Below, one piece after another: positions 40,742-50,201 of a DNA stretch of 64,000 nucleotides (position 1 is its first letter; each line of letters begins with the position of its first letter). The stretch is from Paenibacillus sp. LHD-117 (lineage in GTDB: Bacteria > Bacillota > Bacilli > Paenibacillales > Paenibacillaceae). Location: NCBI RefSeq assembly GCF_030929555.1, contig NZ_JAVFVT010000002.1:227661-291660 (forward strand), written 5' to 3'. The notes under the pieces are model-generated. The model was not told where the DNA came from and did no database searches. It worked only from the letters and a program-made list of their open reading frames with translations. Made by a program: the position numbers and the translations under genes.

Positions 40742-41457
40742 TATTTGGGAACCTCAAGCTTATACCCGACGCCCCATACGGTCGTAATCATCGCAGCGGC
40801 ATCCGGCGAAACCTTGTTCAGCTTCTCGCGCAGCCGCTTCACATGCGTATCGACCGTGCGCAGGTCGCCAAAGAACTCATAGTTCCAAACATCCTTGAGC
40901 AGCTCCTCGCGCGAGAACACCTTATCGGGCGAAACAGCCAAATAATGGAGCAGCTCGTACTCCTTGGGCGTCAAGCTGACTTCTTGCCCGCCGGCCGTTA
41001 CGCGATGCGCGTCATGTTCGATGACGAGATTCGGGAATACGATGTTGTTGCTCGTATTCAGCTCCTTCGTCAAAAATGCCGTTGCCGAGGAACGTCGCAG
41101 AATCGCCTTCACCCGGTAGATGACCTCGCGAGGACTGAACGGCTTCACGACGTAATCGTCGGCTCCGACCTCGAAGCCTTGAACCCGGTTCATCTCCTCG
41201 CCCTTCGCGGTCAGCATGATAACCGGCGTCGCTTTGATCTGCCGGAGACGGGAGCATACTTCCACTCCATCGATCCCCGGCAGCATCACATCAAGCAGAA
41301 TAAGCGCGTAATCGGTATTCGAAGCGAGGCGCAGCGCCGTCTCCCCGTCTTCCGCTTCATCGATCGAATACCCTTCCTTCTCCAGGTACATCTTCAGAAG
41401 CCTGCGAATTCTTTCTTCGTCATCCACCACTAAAATTCGGTTGCCGTAATCGGACAT
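40741..41457 (-). CDS. resD: response regulator ResD
   Basis: OmpR-family transcription factor. The 238 residues comprise a receiver domain (phospho-acceptor Asp56 in LLDVMLPG, acidic pair VDDEE at 11-15, Lys in VKPFSPRE near 107) and a winged-helix DNA-binding domain (about 140-236, ending GVGYKLEVPK). It is embedded in resA-resB-resC-resD-resE, which secures the name. Confidence 0.94.
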   Translation of the reverse strand: MSDYGNRILVVDDEERIRRLLKMYLEKEGYSIDEAEDGETALRLASNTDYALILLDVMLPGIDGVEVCSRLRQIKATPVIMLTAKGEEMNRVQGFEVGADDYVVKPFSPREVIYRVKAILRRSSATAFLTKELNTSNNIVFPNLVIEHDAHRVTAGGQEVSLTPKEYELLHYLAVSPDKVFSREELLKDVWNYEFFGDLRTVDTHVKRLREKLNKVSPDAAAMITTVWGVGYKLEVPK

Positions 41458-41474
41458 CGGGTACAGCTCCTTTC

Positions 41475-42734
41475 TTAAACGCCGGAATACGAATGCAAGC
41501 CCGCAATAATCAAGTTAACCCCGATCAGCGTGAACAAGACGATTACGAATCCGATAACCGCGAGCCACGACGAACGCAGCCCTTGCCAACCTCGCGATAA
41601 CCGGAAGTGCAAGTAAGCACTATAAAATAACCAAGTAATGAGCGCCCAGACTTCTTTCGGATCCCAACCCCAAAATCTGCCCCAAGCAATCTCCGCCCAA
41701 ATCATGGCGAAGATTAACGCGCCGAGCGTGAAGATCGGGAAGCCGATCGCGATGGCGCGGTAGCTGATCTCGTCGAGATCGTCGGGATCTACGCCTTCCA
41801 TGACCGGATGGATGACGGCGCCGAGCGGCTTGCGGAACGCGAGCCGCAACAACCCGTAGATCAGCGTGCCGGCAATGATGGACCAAATGACCGTGTTCAG
41901 CTTGCGGCCTGCATTAATGCCGTTCATCCAGGACGGCGCTTCGAAGAGCGACTCTTCCATTCCGAGGAATGGCTGCATCGACACTTTCTCGCTATTGTAT
42001 GGCTGCACGATCGGAGGAAGCGAGTAGTTCACTGTCTCGGTCACGGACTGCTGCGCGCCTTTGCTGTCGATTATCACTTTTTCTTGCGTGAATACGGCTT
42101 CGTAGCCAGCCCCGCGGAACGCGAACACCGCTACGATGAATCCAATGATAACGATGATGGAATAAAGCGTAAACTCGACCCAGAACTGCGCTTTGCGCCC
42201 GGCTTTAGACTTGTCGCTGAAATCGATGACGCGAAGCAAATACATCAGACCGGCCGCAAAACCTACCGCGAAGAAAGCTTCGCCAAGCGCCGCCGTCGTC
42301 ACATGCACCTTTAGCCAGATGGAGTTCAGCGCGGGAATAAGCGGCTGCACTTCCTGCGGGAATACCGATGCATAAGCGACGATGATGACCGTAAGCGGAA
42401 GCGCGAACATTCCGAGTAACGGTTTGCGGTATATGGCATATACGATCGTATAGGCAATCATGATCGCCATGGCCAAAAACGACATGAATTCATACATGTT
42501 GCTAGTTGGAATTTGCCCGCTGCCGATCCAGCGCGTGAAGAAAAACGCCAAGTGGGCCGCGAGGCCCGCGCTGGATACGAAAAACGCGATACGCCCCCAT
42601 TTTTTTTCGTGCGCGATCGGATCACGGTTGCTCCACTTTTTGCCCGCGATGGCGATCACGTAAAACATGAAGGCGAAACAATACAAGAAAAAGGCTGCAA
42701 TAAAAGCATCACTGCTGAAATCCAATAAACTCAC
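41475..42734 (-). CDS. resC: cytochrome c biogenesis protein ResC (CcsA/CcsB family)
   Basis: Membrane haem-handling subunit of the System II cytochrome c synthase. The 419 residues have about eight to ten helices and the family's tryptophan-rich signature AWGRFWGWDPKEVWALITW near 348-367. It overlaps resB by four bases (ATGA). Confidence 0.94.
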   Translation of the reverse strand: MSLLDFSSDAFIAAFFLYCFAFMFYVIAIAGKKWSNRDPIAHEKKWGRIAFFVSSAGLAAHLAFFFTRWIGSGQIPTSNMYEFMSFLAMAIMIAYTIVYAIYRKPLLGMFALPLTVIIVAYASVFPQEVQPLIPALNSIWLKVHVTTAALGEAFFAVGFAAGLMYLLRVIDFSDKSKAGRKAQFWVEFTLYSIIVIIGFIVAVFAFRGAGYEAVFTQEKVIIDSKGAQQSVTETVNYSLPPIVQPYNSEKVSMQPFLGMEESLFEAPSWMNGINAGRKLNTVIWSIIAGTLIYGLLRLAFRKPLGAVIHPVMEGVDPDDLDEISYRAIAIGFPIFTLGALIFAMIWAEIAWGRFWGWDPKEVWALITWLFYSAYLHFRLSRGWQGLRSSWLAVIGFVIVLFTLIGVNLIIAGLHSYSGV

Positions 42735-44404
42735 GCGTTATTCCCTCCGTTATCTAGCGACTTGGGATCTGCCGCAATCCCTGTCTTCTTCAGCGCGTAC
42801 GCGACGTCCGAGCGCATGCCGAACCAGTTTTTGTTCGTATGGGCTCCGAGCGCAAGCTCGCCATCGTCCACGCGAAGCCATATTCTGCGATGCTGCCAAT
42901 AGGATCCCATAATGAGACCGATCATGGAGAACACCGCGCCAACCCAGAGATACGGCAATGCCCTGTCCACTCGTACATTCAGGACCGTCGTCGCTTCGGA
43001 GAAATCGACGTTTTCCATTCCGTCCACGCGAATCTCGATTTTGTCAGCGAGTTCCCGGTTAATCGTATCTTGGGCGAATCGAACCTTATCCTTTTGCATC
43101 GGGAAATAAATATAAGGTTCGCCTTCGGGCTTCAAACCGGGGCCTTTGACCGTGAACACAAACGCGGGTGCGTTAGGATCCCTGGACAATGTCGTCGGCT
43201 TCCCTTCGCTATTGAGCGCGAATTCCATATAGTTCGCGTACATATCGAGCGTGAACGGCCCAAGCTCGTGATGAAGCTCGGCGTCTTTCATCGGCAAGTC
43301 GAACGGGCCGTAGATCTCGCCGGTCGACTTGTCCTCCAGCACCGGATGAACGGCGTTCAGCCTTGGCGTCAGGTTAAAGTCGAACTGGTACAGCTTGATC
43401 CCGTCGAACTCGAGCGGCGAGTTCACGATGATGTTATGCCGCTTCACTTCTTCGAGCACGGGCTCCTTCAGCGGATCCCCGCAATCGGATACGCATTCGT
43501 ACATCACGGCTTTGGTTTCGTACATCTTCGCCCGGGCTTTTCCCTGCAGCTTGTCGGGCAGCTCATCATCCGTATAGAACTCGACGGTGAACTTCTCGTT
43601 CTTCACGTAGTAGTTCGTGTCCTTGATCTGAACCGTATCCCCGTCGGGAATCGTCACGTAGCTGTCCATTTGCCAGCCCGGGATGCTTCTGGCCAGAATC
43701 GCCAGGAGGAACAAGATGAGACCGATGTGATTGATATAAGGTCCCCATCGGCTGAACCGGTTTTTCTCCGCGAGCAGGGCGGTGCCGGATTCGTCCTTGT
43801 GGATCTTGTAGCCTTTTTTCTTCAAAGCGGCCCCGAACTGCTGAACCCAGTTCACCGCGTCACCTTCCAGCGATCCTTTGTATACCGCCTTCTGGCGAAG
43901 CAGAAATTGATGATGCTTGCGAATTTGCTGCTTCTTAAGCGCCCGGTACAACGGAAGGACGCGGTCCAGGCTGCAAATGACGAGCGATGTTCCGATCATG
44001 ACGAGCAAGCCGATGAACCACCAGCTCTCATACGTGTGGGACAGGCCAAGCAAGTAATAGAGATGTCCCAACGTCCCGTACGTCTCTTGATAATAGGTAG
44101 ACGGATCAAAGTTGTTGATGAACGTGCCTTCCTGCGGGTAGATCGTGCCGAGCATGGCCGTCAGGAAGGTGAATATAATTAAATAAATGGCAATCTTGAC
44201 CGAAGAGAAAAAGCTCCAAATCCGGTCGATATACGACTGATTGCTCTTCTGCGAGCGGCGCGCGACGCCGTCGTAGCGCATCTCGAGCGGTTCGTCGGAT
44301 TGCTGGATATCCGGCAAAAGCGGTTTGCCGCAGGACTCGCACAGCACCGTTCCCACCGCGTTCTGGTGTCCGCATTCGCATTTGGTATTCTCGGGTACTA
44401 ACAC
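42731..44404 (-). CDS. resB: cytochrome c biogenesis protein ResB with N-terminal zinc-ribbon
   Basis: System II partner of ResC, with four membrane helices and a large outer domain. The 557 residues match ResB from about residue 60 on (VKIAIYLIIFTFLTAMLGTIYPQ, LFLLAILARSIPGWQMD, a final helix near 485-505). The first 30 residues hold CECGHQNAVGTVLCESCG, two cysteine pairs typical of a zinc ribbon, which I do not expect in the core ResB domain. It starts with ATG 12 bases after the resA stop. Confidence 0.92.
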   Translation of the reverse strand: MLVPENTKCECGHQNAVGTVLCESCGKPLLPDIQQSDEPLEMRYDGVARRSQKSNQSYIDRIWSFFSSVKIAIYLIIFTFLTAMLGTIYPQEGTFINNFDPSTYYQETYGTLGHLYYLLGLSHTYESWWFIGLLVMIGTSLVICSLDRVLPLYRALKKQQIRKHHQFLLRQKAVYKGSLEGDAVNWVQQFGAALKKKGYKIHKDESGTALLAEKNRFSRWGPYINHIGLILFLLAILARSIPGWQMDSYVTIPDGDTVQIKDTNYYVKNEKFTVEFYTDDELPDKLQGKARAKMYETKAVMYECVSDCGDPLKEPVLEEVKRHNIIVNSPLEFDGIKLYQFDFNLTPRLNAVHPVLEDKSTGEIYGPFDLPMKDAELHHELGPFTLDMYANYMEFALNSEGKPTTLSRDPNAPAFVFTVKGPGLKPEGEPYIYFPMQKDKVRFAQDTINRELADKIEIRVDGMENVDFSEATTVLNVRVDRALPYLWVGAVFSMIGLIMGSYWQHRRIWLRVDDGELALGAHTNKNWFGMRSDVAYALKKTGIAADPKSLDNGGNNA

Positions 44405-44416
44405 TAAGATGACCTC

Positions 44417-44956
44417 CTACAGTTGCAGCAAGCGCTCGATTCGCTTGTCGATATCTTCTTCGGTCATTCCGCCGACCACGGCCTCCATGAGCGTCCCATC
44501 CGCTTTGACGAAGAAAGTCGTGGGGTATTGGCGCAGCGCGTAGCTGCGTTCCGTCTTGCGGGCTTCGTCCCTCAGGATCGGATATGTCAAATTAAAGCGC
44601 TTCACGAAATTATTAACCGTGAGCGTATCTTCGCTCAGATTAATTGCCAGAATCGTAAGGCCCTTCTCCTGCCACTTCACGTATTGCCTCTCGAATTCGG
44701 GCATTTCCTTGACGCATGGCTCGCAGAACGTACCCCAGAAGTTGATGACGATCGGCTTGCCGGCATAATCCGACAACGAAGTGACGCCGCCTTCCAAATT
44801 CGCGAGCGTGAACGCAGGAGGCTCGTCCCCGGGTTTGATAATTCCGCTGCCTCTCTCCGCGAACAGGGTCGTCCCGATCGCATAGCCGCCTACAACAAGA
44901 ACGGCAATCAAGATCATGATTTGCATCGCTTTGCGCGATTTGTTTGAGGTTGCCAT
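44417..44956 (-). CDS. resA: thiol-disulfide oxidoreductase ResA
   Basis: Membrane-anchored thioredoxin-like protein that reduces apocytochrome c CxxCH cysteines outside the membrane before haem attachment. From ATG 44956 the protein has 179 residues, the length of B. subtilis ResA, with one N-terminal helix (about 9-30) and the active site CEPC (78-81) in FWGTFCEPC. Upstream GTG and ATG choices are less likely because GGCGGTGAT lies just before 44956. First gene of resABCDE. Confidence 0.95.
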   Translation of the reverse strand: MATSNKSRKAMQIMILIAVLVVGGYAIGTTLFAERGSGIIKPGDEPPAFTLANLEGGVTSLSDYAGKPIVINFWGTFCEPCVKEMPEFERQYVKWQEKGLTILAINLSEDTLTVNNFVKRFNLTYPILRDEARKTERSYALRQYPTTFFVKADGTLMEAVVGGMTEEDIDKRIERLLQL

Positions 44957-45004
44957 TATGTATATCACCGCCAGTTACTAGTTCGAAAGTCTAGGACTAC
45001 ACTC

Positions 45005-45010
45005 ATTATA
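45005..45010 (-). promoter_or_regulatory. -10 element upstream of resA
   Basis: A consensus TATAAT on the minus strand about 50 bases before resA. No good -35 is visible at the normal distance, which would fit an activator-dependent promoter. It directly follows the weak terminator at 45014-45040. Confidence 0.35.
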
Positions 45011-45013
45011 ACG

Positions 45014-45040
45014 AAAAGTCGACGGCAATAACTGCCGCCG
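45014..45040 (-). terminator. weak intrinsic terminator after rluB
   Basis: CGGCGGCA and TGCCGTCG pair (one G-U) with a five-base loop, followed by only four T residues on the minus strand, just after the rluB stop. Confidence 0.45.
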
Positions 45041-45044
45041 CCGA

Positions 45045-45788
45045 TCACTTTTTATGAACTTTATGTGTCTTAAGCGCCGCCGCTCTAAGCTCTTCGACCT
45101 CTTTCGGAGTCAAGTGGCGATACTTTCCGCGAGCAAGCGTCTGCAGGGTCAGCTCGCCGAATCTCACCCGTTTCAATCGGATGACCTTATGGTTGATCGC
45201 TTCGAACATTCGCCTGACTTGCCGGTTGCGCCCCTCGTAAATTGTGATCGTAATGGTCGCTTCGTTCTTCTCCGTATCCACGTCATGATATTCCACTTCC
45301 GCGGGAGCTGTCATGCCGTCCTCAAGCTTAATGCCTTTCTGCAGCTGCTCCAGCGCCGAGCCGTGGGGAACTCCCTTCACTGTCGCGTGATACGTCTTCG
45401 GCACATGATGTTTAGGATGCGTAAGCAGGTTCGCGAATTCACCGTCGTTGGTAAGCAGCAGCAATCCTTCTGTATCGTAATCCAGCCGGCCGACCGGATA
45501 GACTCGCTCCTTGATGCCCGGCAGGAAATCGGTTACCGTCTTGCGTCCTTGCGGATCCTTGGCGCTCGTAATGACGCCCTTCAACTTGTTCATCATCAAA
45601 TAAAGCTTTTTCTCGCCTTTGATCGGCTTTCCGTTCACGGCGATCGTATCCACGGCCGGATCGGCTTTCACGCCTAGCGTCGTTACCTTCTCCCCATTCA
45701 CCTCTACCGCGCCGGAGAGAATAAGCTCCTCGCATTTGCGCCGTGAAGCGATGCCGGCTTGGGCCAAAATTTTCTGTAAACGTTCCAA
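45045..45788 (-). CDS. rluB: 23S rRNA pseudouridine synthase RluB
   Basis: RsuA-family pseudouridine synthase acting on 23S rRNA. The 247 residues have an N-terminal S4 domain (ERLQKILAQAGIASRRKCEE) and a catalytic domain with Asp in PVGRLDYDTEGLLLLTNDG near 108 and a later GRNRQVRRMFEA. I use the TTG at 45788, six bases after GAGGTG; the longer frame runs into the spmB promoter region. Gene order spmB-rluB-resA is as in B. subtilis. Confidence 0.93.
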   Translation of the reverse strand: MERLQKILAQAGIASRRKCEELILSGAVEVNGEKVTTLGVKADPAVDTIAVNGKPIKGEKKLYLMMNKLKGVITSAKDPQGRKTVTDFLPGIKERVYPVGRLDYDTEGLLLLTNDGEFANLLTHPKHHVPKTYHATVKGVPHGSALEQLQKGIKLEDGMTAPAEVEYHDVDTEKNEATITITIYEGRNRQVRRMFEAINHKVIRLKRVRFGELTLQTLARGKYRHLTPKEVEELRAAALKTHKVHKK

Positions 45789-45843
45789 TGCTTTCACCTC
45801 ACTCTCCATCATAACGATTACAAGAGTAAAGTACAAGCTAAGT

Positions 45844-46389
45844 TCAGCCGAATAGATAAAGGCAGATGAGAATCGCAGCAAAAAAACCTACCGCGTCGGA
45901 GAACAATCCGACCTTCAGCGCGTATTTGGAACGGCGTACGGCTACCGCGCCGAAGTAGACGGTAAGCACATACAGGGTCGTATCCGTGCTGCCTTGTATC
46001 GTGGAAGCGATTCTGCCGATCATGGAATCCGGTCCATGCGTTGCGATCAAGTCGGCCGTGAATGCCAAAGAACCCGCGCCTGTCAAAGGCCGGAGGACCC
46101 CGAGCGGAAGCACCTCGCTAGGAATGCCCGCCCAATCGAACAGCGGCCGAACGGCCGAAAGCATGATTTCCATGGCGCCCGAGGCACGGAACATGCTAAT
46201 CGCCACCATCATGCCGACTAAATGCGGGATGATGGCGATTGCGGTTCCGAAGCCGTCCTTGGCTCCTTCGACGAATGTTTCGTAGACCGGGACGCGCCTT
46301 CGCAGCGCGGCATAAAGCGGAATGAACACGATAATGGCCGGAATCATCCAAATCGACAGCTTGGAGAACAACTCATACAAGATCGCCAC
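45844..46389 (-). CDS. spmB: spore maturation protein B
   Basis: Membrane protein needed for normal spore-core dehydration. The 181 residues form about four or five helices of the nucleoside-recognition (Gate) family, with PLTGAGSLAFTADLIATHGPDSMIG near 100-125 and STIQGSTDTTLYVLTVYFG near 128-147. It overlaps the end of spmA by 17 bases, so the pair is co-translated. Confidence 0.94.
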   Translation of the reverse strand: MAILYELFSKLSIWMIPAIIVFIPLYAALRRRVPVYETFVEGAKDGFGTAIAIIPHLVGMMVAISMFRASGAMEIMLSAVRPLFDWAGIPSEVLPLGVLRPLTGAGSLAFTADLIATHGPDSMIGRIASTIQGSTDTTLYVLTVYFGAVAVRRSKYALKVGLFSDAVGFFAAILICLYLFG

Positions 46390-47044
46390 CCCCGATTCCT
46401 CCGGACGAGGTATTGGGTGGACTACTGCTTATAGGTTTCTTATGTATCGCAGGATTCGCAGGCGGGGAGGATGACCGGCTTCGGTACCATCGGTCCGCGG
46501 CAATGGCGGCAGCGGTTGCAATCGCCGTCGCAAGCAGCGTAGTGCCAATGATCTCCGCCGGATTCGCCGAGCCGTAATTCATTCGGATCGCGATCAGCGT
46601 TGTTGGCACAAGCGTAATGCTTGACGTATTGAGCGCGAGTAGCGTACACATGGCGGGCGTAGCGGTTTCCTTATCGGGGTTCAGTTTCTGCAGCTCTTGC
46701 ATTGCCTTGATTCCCATCGGCGTTGCCGCATTGCCGAGCCCAAATATGTTCGCGCTTAAGTTGCTCATGATATACCCCATCGCCGGATGATCCTTCGGCA
46801 CATCCGGGAACAGCCATCGAACGATCGGCCCGAGCATGCGGGCAAGCTTCTTCAGCAAACCCGCATCCTCCGCGATCCGCATCATGCCTAGCCAGAAAAC
46901 CATGATGCTGATCAAGCCGAAGCTGATGGTCACGCCCGACTTCGCGCCTTCGAACGCAGCGCCCGTCACCTCGTCCATCCTGCCATTGAATGCAGCAACG
47001 GCGACGCTCGCCACAATAAAAAACAACCAAATCCAATTCACCAT
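46373..47044 (-). CDS. spmA: spore maturation protein A
   Basis: Partner of SpmB. From ATG 47044 (after GGGGAGGCCGAACGT) it has 223 residues, starting MVNWIWLFFIVASV, with five or six helices and the Gate-family GLGNAATPMGIKAMQEL near 105-121. The C-terminal ~30 residues are Ser/Pro/Gly-rich and probably disordered. The longer frame adds 13 residues without support. Confidence 0.92.
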   Translation of the reverse strand: MVNWIWLFFIVASVAVAAFNGRMDEVTGAAFEGAKSGVTISFGLISIMVFWLGMMRIAEDAGLLKKLARMLGPIVRWLFPDVPKDHPAMGYIMSNLSANIFGLGNAATPMGIKAMQELQKLNPDKETATPAMCTLLALNTSSITLVPTTLIAIRMNYGSANPAEIIGTTLLATAIATAAAIAADRWYRSRSSSPPANPAIHKKPISSSPPNTSSGGIGGGDLV

Positions 47045-47130
47045 ACGTTCGGCCTCCCCTAGCCTTCGCATTATGTTCGGCATGATCCGTCTCCCGGCCG
47101 GTCAACCGTTCTAGTCATGTTTGCTCTCGG

Positions 47131-48213
47131 TTATCGCAGCAGTTTCATACGGACACTTTCCGGTTCGTATATCGGTACGCTGCCAACGGTATTCCCGTCG
47201 ATCTGGAATGCCAAAGTTCCTCGTTCGCCAAGCGCGTAATCCGTGCTCGACGGATCGACCAAAGTCAGCTTCGTATGAATGATCCCTTGCTCGCTCTCTT
47301 CGAGCGGATAACGGAAATCCCGGCCTAACGCGTACGGATACCCTGCGATCATTTCGCCCTGCTCCGCGATTGTTTGCAACGGATAATGGCGAAAACCCCA
47401 ATCGAGCAAATTGCGATGATCCGCCCAATCGTCGCCGTCGTTGATCGTAACCGCGGCCAGCTGCTGACCGCCCCGAGTAGCGGAGCTGACGAGGCATCTG
47501 AACGATTTTTTCGTATAACCGGTTTTCACGCCGTCGGCACCCTCATACATCGTCAGCATTTTGTTTTTGTTTTTCCAAGCGTAATTCCAACCGTCATGTG
47601 GATTCGGCACCTGCTTCATTTTCGTGCGGACGATCTCCGCGAATGCCTCGTTTTTGAGCGCGTATGCGGATAGCTTGGCCAAGTCGTTAGCCGATGAGTA
47701 ATGATCATCCTCGTCAAGTCCATGCGGATTTCGAAACGAACTATTCGCAAGCCCGATGAAAGCCGCTTTATCGTTCATGAGATGGACGAAGCCCGCTTCC
47801 GAGCCGCCGACATGTTCCGCGATAGCGGTTGCCGCGTCGTTGCCCGAGCGAAGCATGAGCCCGTACAGCATATTGTGCAAGGTCATCTCTTCTCCAAGCT
47901 GCAAATAAATCGACGACCCTTCCCTGCCGACTGCCCGCTTCGGCGTTTTCACGACATCACTTAAATTGCCGTTTTCGATCGCGACGATCGCGGTCATAAT
48001 TTTCGTCAAGCTTGCTATGCGCATCGGGGTATCTCCATTGCTGCTATACAACAGCCGTCCAGAGGTAACGTCGATGAGAGCAGCCGCCCTCGCATTCGTT
48101 CCGATAACCGGAGCCGCGTTCGCCGTACCAGCCGGAGCAGCCGCGATTCCGATGAGCGCAATTGCGATAATGACGGCAGCGTATCGCAATGACCTCCGTA
48201 GATTACGTATCAT
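47131..48213 (-). CDS. dacB: D-alanyl-D-alanine carboxypeptidase, DacB-like (sporulation)
   Basis: Penicillin-binding protein that trims stem peptides and lowers cortex cross-linking. From ATG 48213 the protein has 360 residues: a signal peptide (about 1-33, ending ANAAP), then SLTK (68-71), SGND near 127 and KTGYT near 230, and a C-terminal domain without an obvious amphipathic anchor. dacB-spmA-spmB is the B. subtilis sporulation unit, and the order supports the name over other PBP5-type enzymes. Confidence 0.88.
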   Translation of the reverse strand: MIRNLRRSLRYAAVIIAIALIGIAAAPAGTANAAPVIGTNARAAALIDVTSGRLLYSSNGDTPMRIASLTKIMTAIVAIENGNLSDVVKTPKRAVGREGSSIYLQLGEEMTLHNMLYGLMLRSGNDAATAIAEHVGGSEAGFVHLMNDKAAFIGLANSSFRNPHGLDEDDHYSSANDLAKLSAYALKNEAFAEIVRTKMKQVPNPHDGWNYAWKNKNKMLTMYEGADGVKTGYTKKSFRCLVSSATRGGQQLAAVTINDGDDWADHRNLLDWGFRHYPLQTIAEQGEMIAGYPYALGRDFRYPLEESEQGIIHTKLTLVDPSSTDYALGERGTLAFQIDGNTVGSVPIYEPESVRMKLLR

Positions 48214-48323
48214 GTTCGTATTGACTCCTCTCGTTGCGGTCGCTAAGATGCCGGAATTGATCCTTCCTCGGCATAGTATATGCTTGTACCCGCCCGGGTA
48301 GACGAGCCACATCGCGTTAAAAA

Positions 48324-48349
48324 TAGAAAAACTGCCCTTTCGGGCAGTC
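48324..48349 (-). terminator. intrinsic terminator after gerW
   Basis: ACTGCCC, a four-base loop and GGGCAGT followed by five T residues on the minus strand, about 20 bases past the gerW stop. Confidence 0.85.
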
Positions 48350-48368
48350 GTTCGCCGATCATTTATCA

Positions 48369-48872
48369 TCAGCCTTGATAGGTCGTCGTGTCTTTCACGT
48401 CATCTAAAATCGTGGCGGGCGATTCCATAAAATCCACGGTCGACGAGGAGCTGTTTTTCTTCATCATCGTCTGAATTTTATCGAATACGCCGGGCGCGGA
48501 ATCGATAATCCGTTCCATCAGGTGGGTCTGATTGTCGAGCGGAACGATCTTTACACCATGCGTGCCGACAACGAGAAACGCGATCGGCGTAATCGATACG
48601 CCGCCGCCGCTGCCGCCGCCGAACGGCATCGCCACTTGGGCGTTGTGCGCGTCTTTGCCGTTTCCGCCTCCGTTGTGGTGCTGTTGGTCGGCAGTGTCTA
48701 GACGGATGTCGCTGCCTCCGGCAACGAAGCCGAAGCCAACCTTGGATATCGGCATGATGATGCTGCCGTCCGGCGTCTGAACCGGGTCCCCTACAATCGT
48801 ATTGACGTCAACCATTTCCTTGATATTTTCCATTGCGGTTTGCATTAGGCCTTGGATAGGATGTTCTGCCAT
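48369..48872 (-). CDS. gerW: spore protein GerW (YtfJ)
   Basis: YtfJ/GerW-family spore protein, required for normal germination in B. subtilis. The 167 residues have the signature MEYIKE-like MENIKEMVDVNTIVGDPV (14-31), PISKVGFGFVAGGSD, a glycine-rich stretch and a hydrophobic ITPIAFLVVG near 94-103. The ATG at 48872 follows GAAAGGAGGCGTC. It overlaps the DUF2953 gene by 28 bases. Confidence 0.9.
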   Translation of the reverse strand: MAEHPIQGLMQTAMENIKEMVDVNTIVGDPVQTPDGSIIMPISKVGFGFVAGGSDIRLDTADQQHHNGGGNGKDAHNAQVAMPFGGGSGGGVSITPIAFLVVGTHGVKIVPLDNQTHLMERIIDSAPGVFDKIQTMMKKNSSSSTVDFMESPATILDDVKDTTTYQG

Positions 48873-49534
48873 GCTTTGACGCCTCCTTTCGTTTTCTTCA
48901 TGCGGAGCAGTAACTGCAGTCCGGCAAGGATAGCATAACCGAACCGGATTTGAGCTATGCACGACCATTCGGTCGCGAACACGGGACGCTCGAATACTGG
49001 ATTCACTTTCATGTCCGGCTCCGCCTTCAAATGAACAATCTGCGACAACACGCCTAACACGGATGATTGTACCGACCATACCATTCCCGTTGCCATAGCC
49101 GTCCACATGGCATCTCCCGTGCCCACGGAGGTAGACCAGTTCCATTCGACGAGCCGGACTTTGGTTAACGTCTTTTTCATCCAGCCGGTCAAATCCCTTG
49201 TAAGATGAAGCACTTGTTTGAATTTATCTAACATGCTGACGACCCGCTCCGGATCGATTTCGTCGTTATATTCCTTCCATGTATTGATTCCCGCGTTTTT
49301 CGAGCTCACTTCTTCCTGCACTTTAATCGATAACCCGTCTATTCGGGCGATTGGCATTTTGTACTGGAACTTAATCAAGCCGAACAGCGCCTTGATTCGG
49401 ATTTCCGCATCGTCGTCGCTTCCGATCCGCTTGATATATCCGTTAATAACGACCTGAGAAGTGCATGCCGCGATAAACAGCATCACCAAAAAAAAACCGC
49501 CGGCTACTATTAAGCCATACGGGTGAGAAAGCAT
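48845..49534 (-). CDS. DUF2953 family protein (YtfI-like)
   Basis: A 229-residue protein with an N-terminal membrane helix (about 6-27) and a second hydrophobic region near 140-165. It is followed by gerW, the same pairing as ytfI-ytfJ in B. subtilis. The ATG follows ACGGAGGTTGCGTC. Function unknown; the neighbour suggests a spore role. Confidence 0.8.
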   Translation of the reverse strand: MLSHPYGLIVAGGFFLVMLFIAACTSQVVINGYIKRIGSDDDAEIRIKALFGLIKFQYKMPIARIDGLSIKVQEEVSSKNAGINTWKEYNDEIDPERVVSMLDKFKQVLHLTRDLTGWMKKTLTKVRLVEWNWSTSVGTGDAMWTAMATGMVWSVQSSVLGVLSQIVHLKAEPDMKVNPVFERPVFATEWSCIAQIRFGYAILAGLQLLLRMKKTKGGVKAWQNILSKA

Positions 49535-49598
49535 GACGCAACCTCCGTTCCCAAATATAGGCTGAAAATAGTATTGCCCAGCGGCGAATCTTCATTCT

Positions 49599-50201
49599 TT
49601 AATCTTTTAATTCCTCGATCGTCATCTGACGCCCGTCCAGTCGCTCGAAGAGCATCTGGGTCTGTTCGTCCAGCGCGTCTTCGATATCGACGTGTTTCGG
49701 CTCGGGCAGCTCGCGAATCGATGGCAATCCGAAATAATCGAGAAATGATTTCGTTGTTCCGTATAGAATCGGACGTCCGATCGCTTCCGCCCTTCCCACT
49801 TCTTCGATCAAATCCTTCGAGACGAGCGACTGAATAGCGCGATCGCTCTTCACGCCGCGGATTTCCTCGATGTCGATCCGGGTAATCGGCTGGCGGTACG
49901 CAACGATGGATAACGTCTCCAGAGCCGCTTGCGACAGCTGGGAACGGGTAGGCGTGTAAGCCATCCGCTCGAAGTAAGGCGCATGCTCCTGATGAGTCGT
50001 CATCCGGTAAGCCGAAGCGACCTCCGTAATTTGCACGCCGCGTTCCTCGCGCTCGAGATCTCTCTGCAAATCGTAGACAAGATCCGCAGCGAAGTCCGCG
50101 TCAAGCTCCATAATATCGGCAAGCTGACGTTTCGTTAAACCCTCGTCTCCTGCCATAAACAATAAACCTTCAATAATCGACTTCAATTTCTGAAATTCCA
50201 T
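49599..50201 (-). CDS. scpB: segregation and condensation protein B
   Basis: Winged-helix subunit of the SMC-ScpA-ScpB condensin that compacts and segregates chromosomes. From ATG 50201 it has 200 residues with the conserved IEGLLFMAGDEGL (10-22), LSQAALETLSIVAYRQPITRIDIEEIRGV near 110-138 and GRPILYGTTKSFLDYFGL near 158-175. The start overlaps the end of scpA by 32 bases. An earlier in-frame start at 50252 is possible but not supported by the family length. Confidence 0.94.
   Translation of the reverse strand: MEFQKLKSIIEGLLFMAGDEGLTKRQLADIMELDADFAADLVYDLQRDLEREERGVQITEVASAYRMTTHQEHAPYFERMAYTPTRSQLSQAALETLSIVAYRQPITRIDIEEIRGVKSDRAIQSLVSKDLIEEVGRAEAIGRPILYGTTKSFLDYFGLPSIRELPEPKHVDIEDALDEQTQMLFERLDGRQMTIEELKD

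Noticed and set aside
42839..44182. Long plus-strand open frame (447 codons) antisense to resB
   Set aside because: No ribosome site, no recognisable domain, residue usage typical of the reverse frame of a G+C-rich gene.
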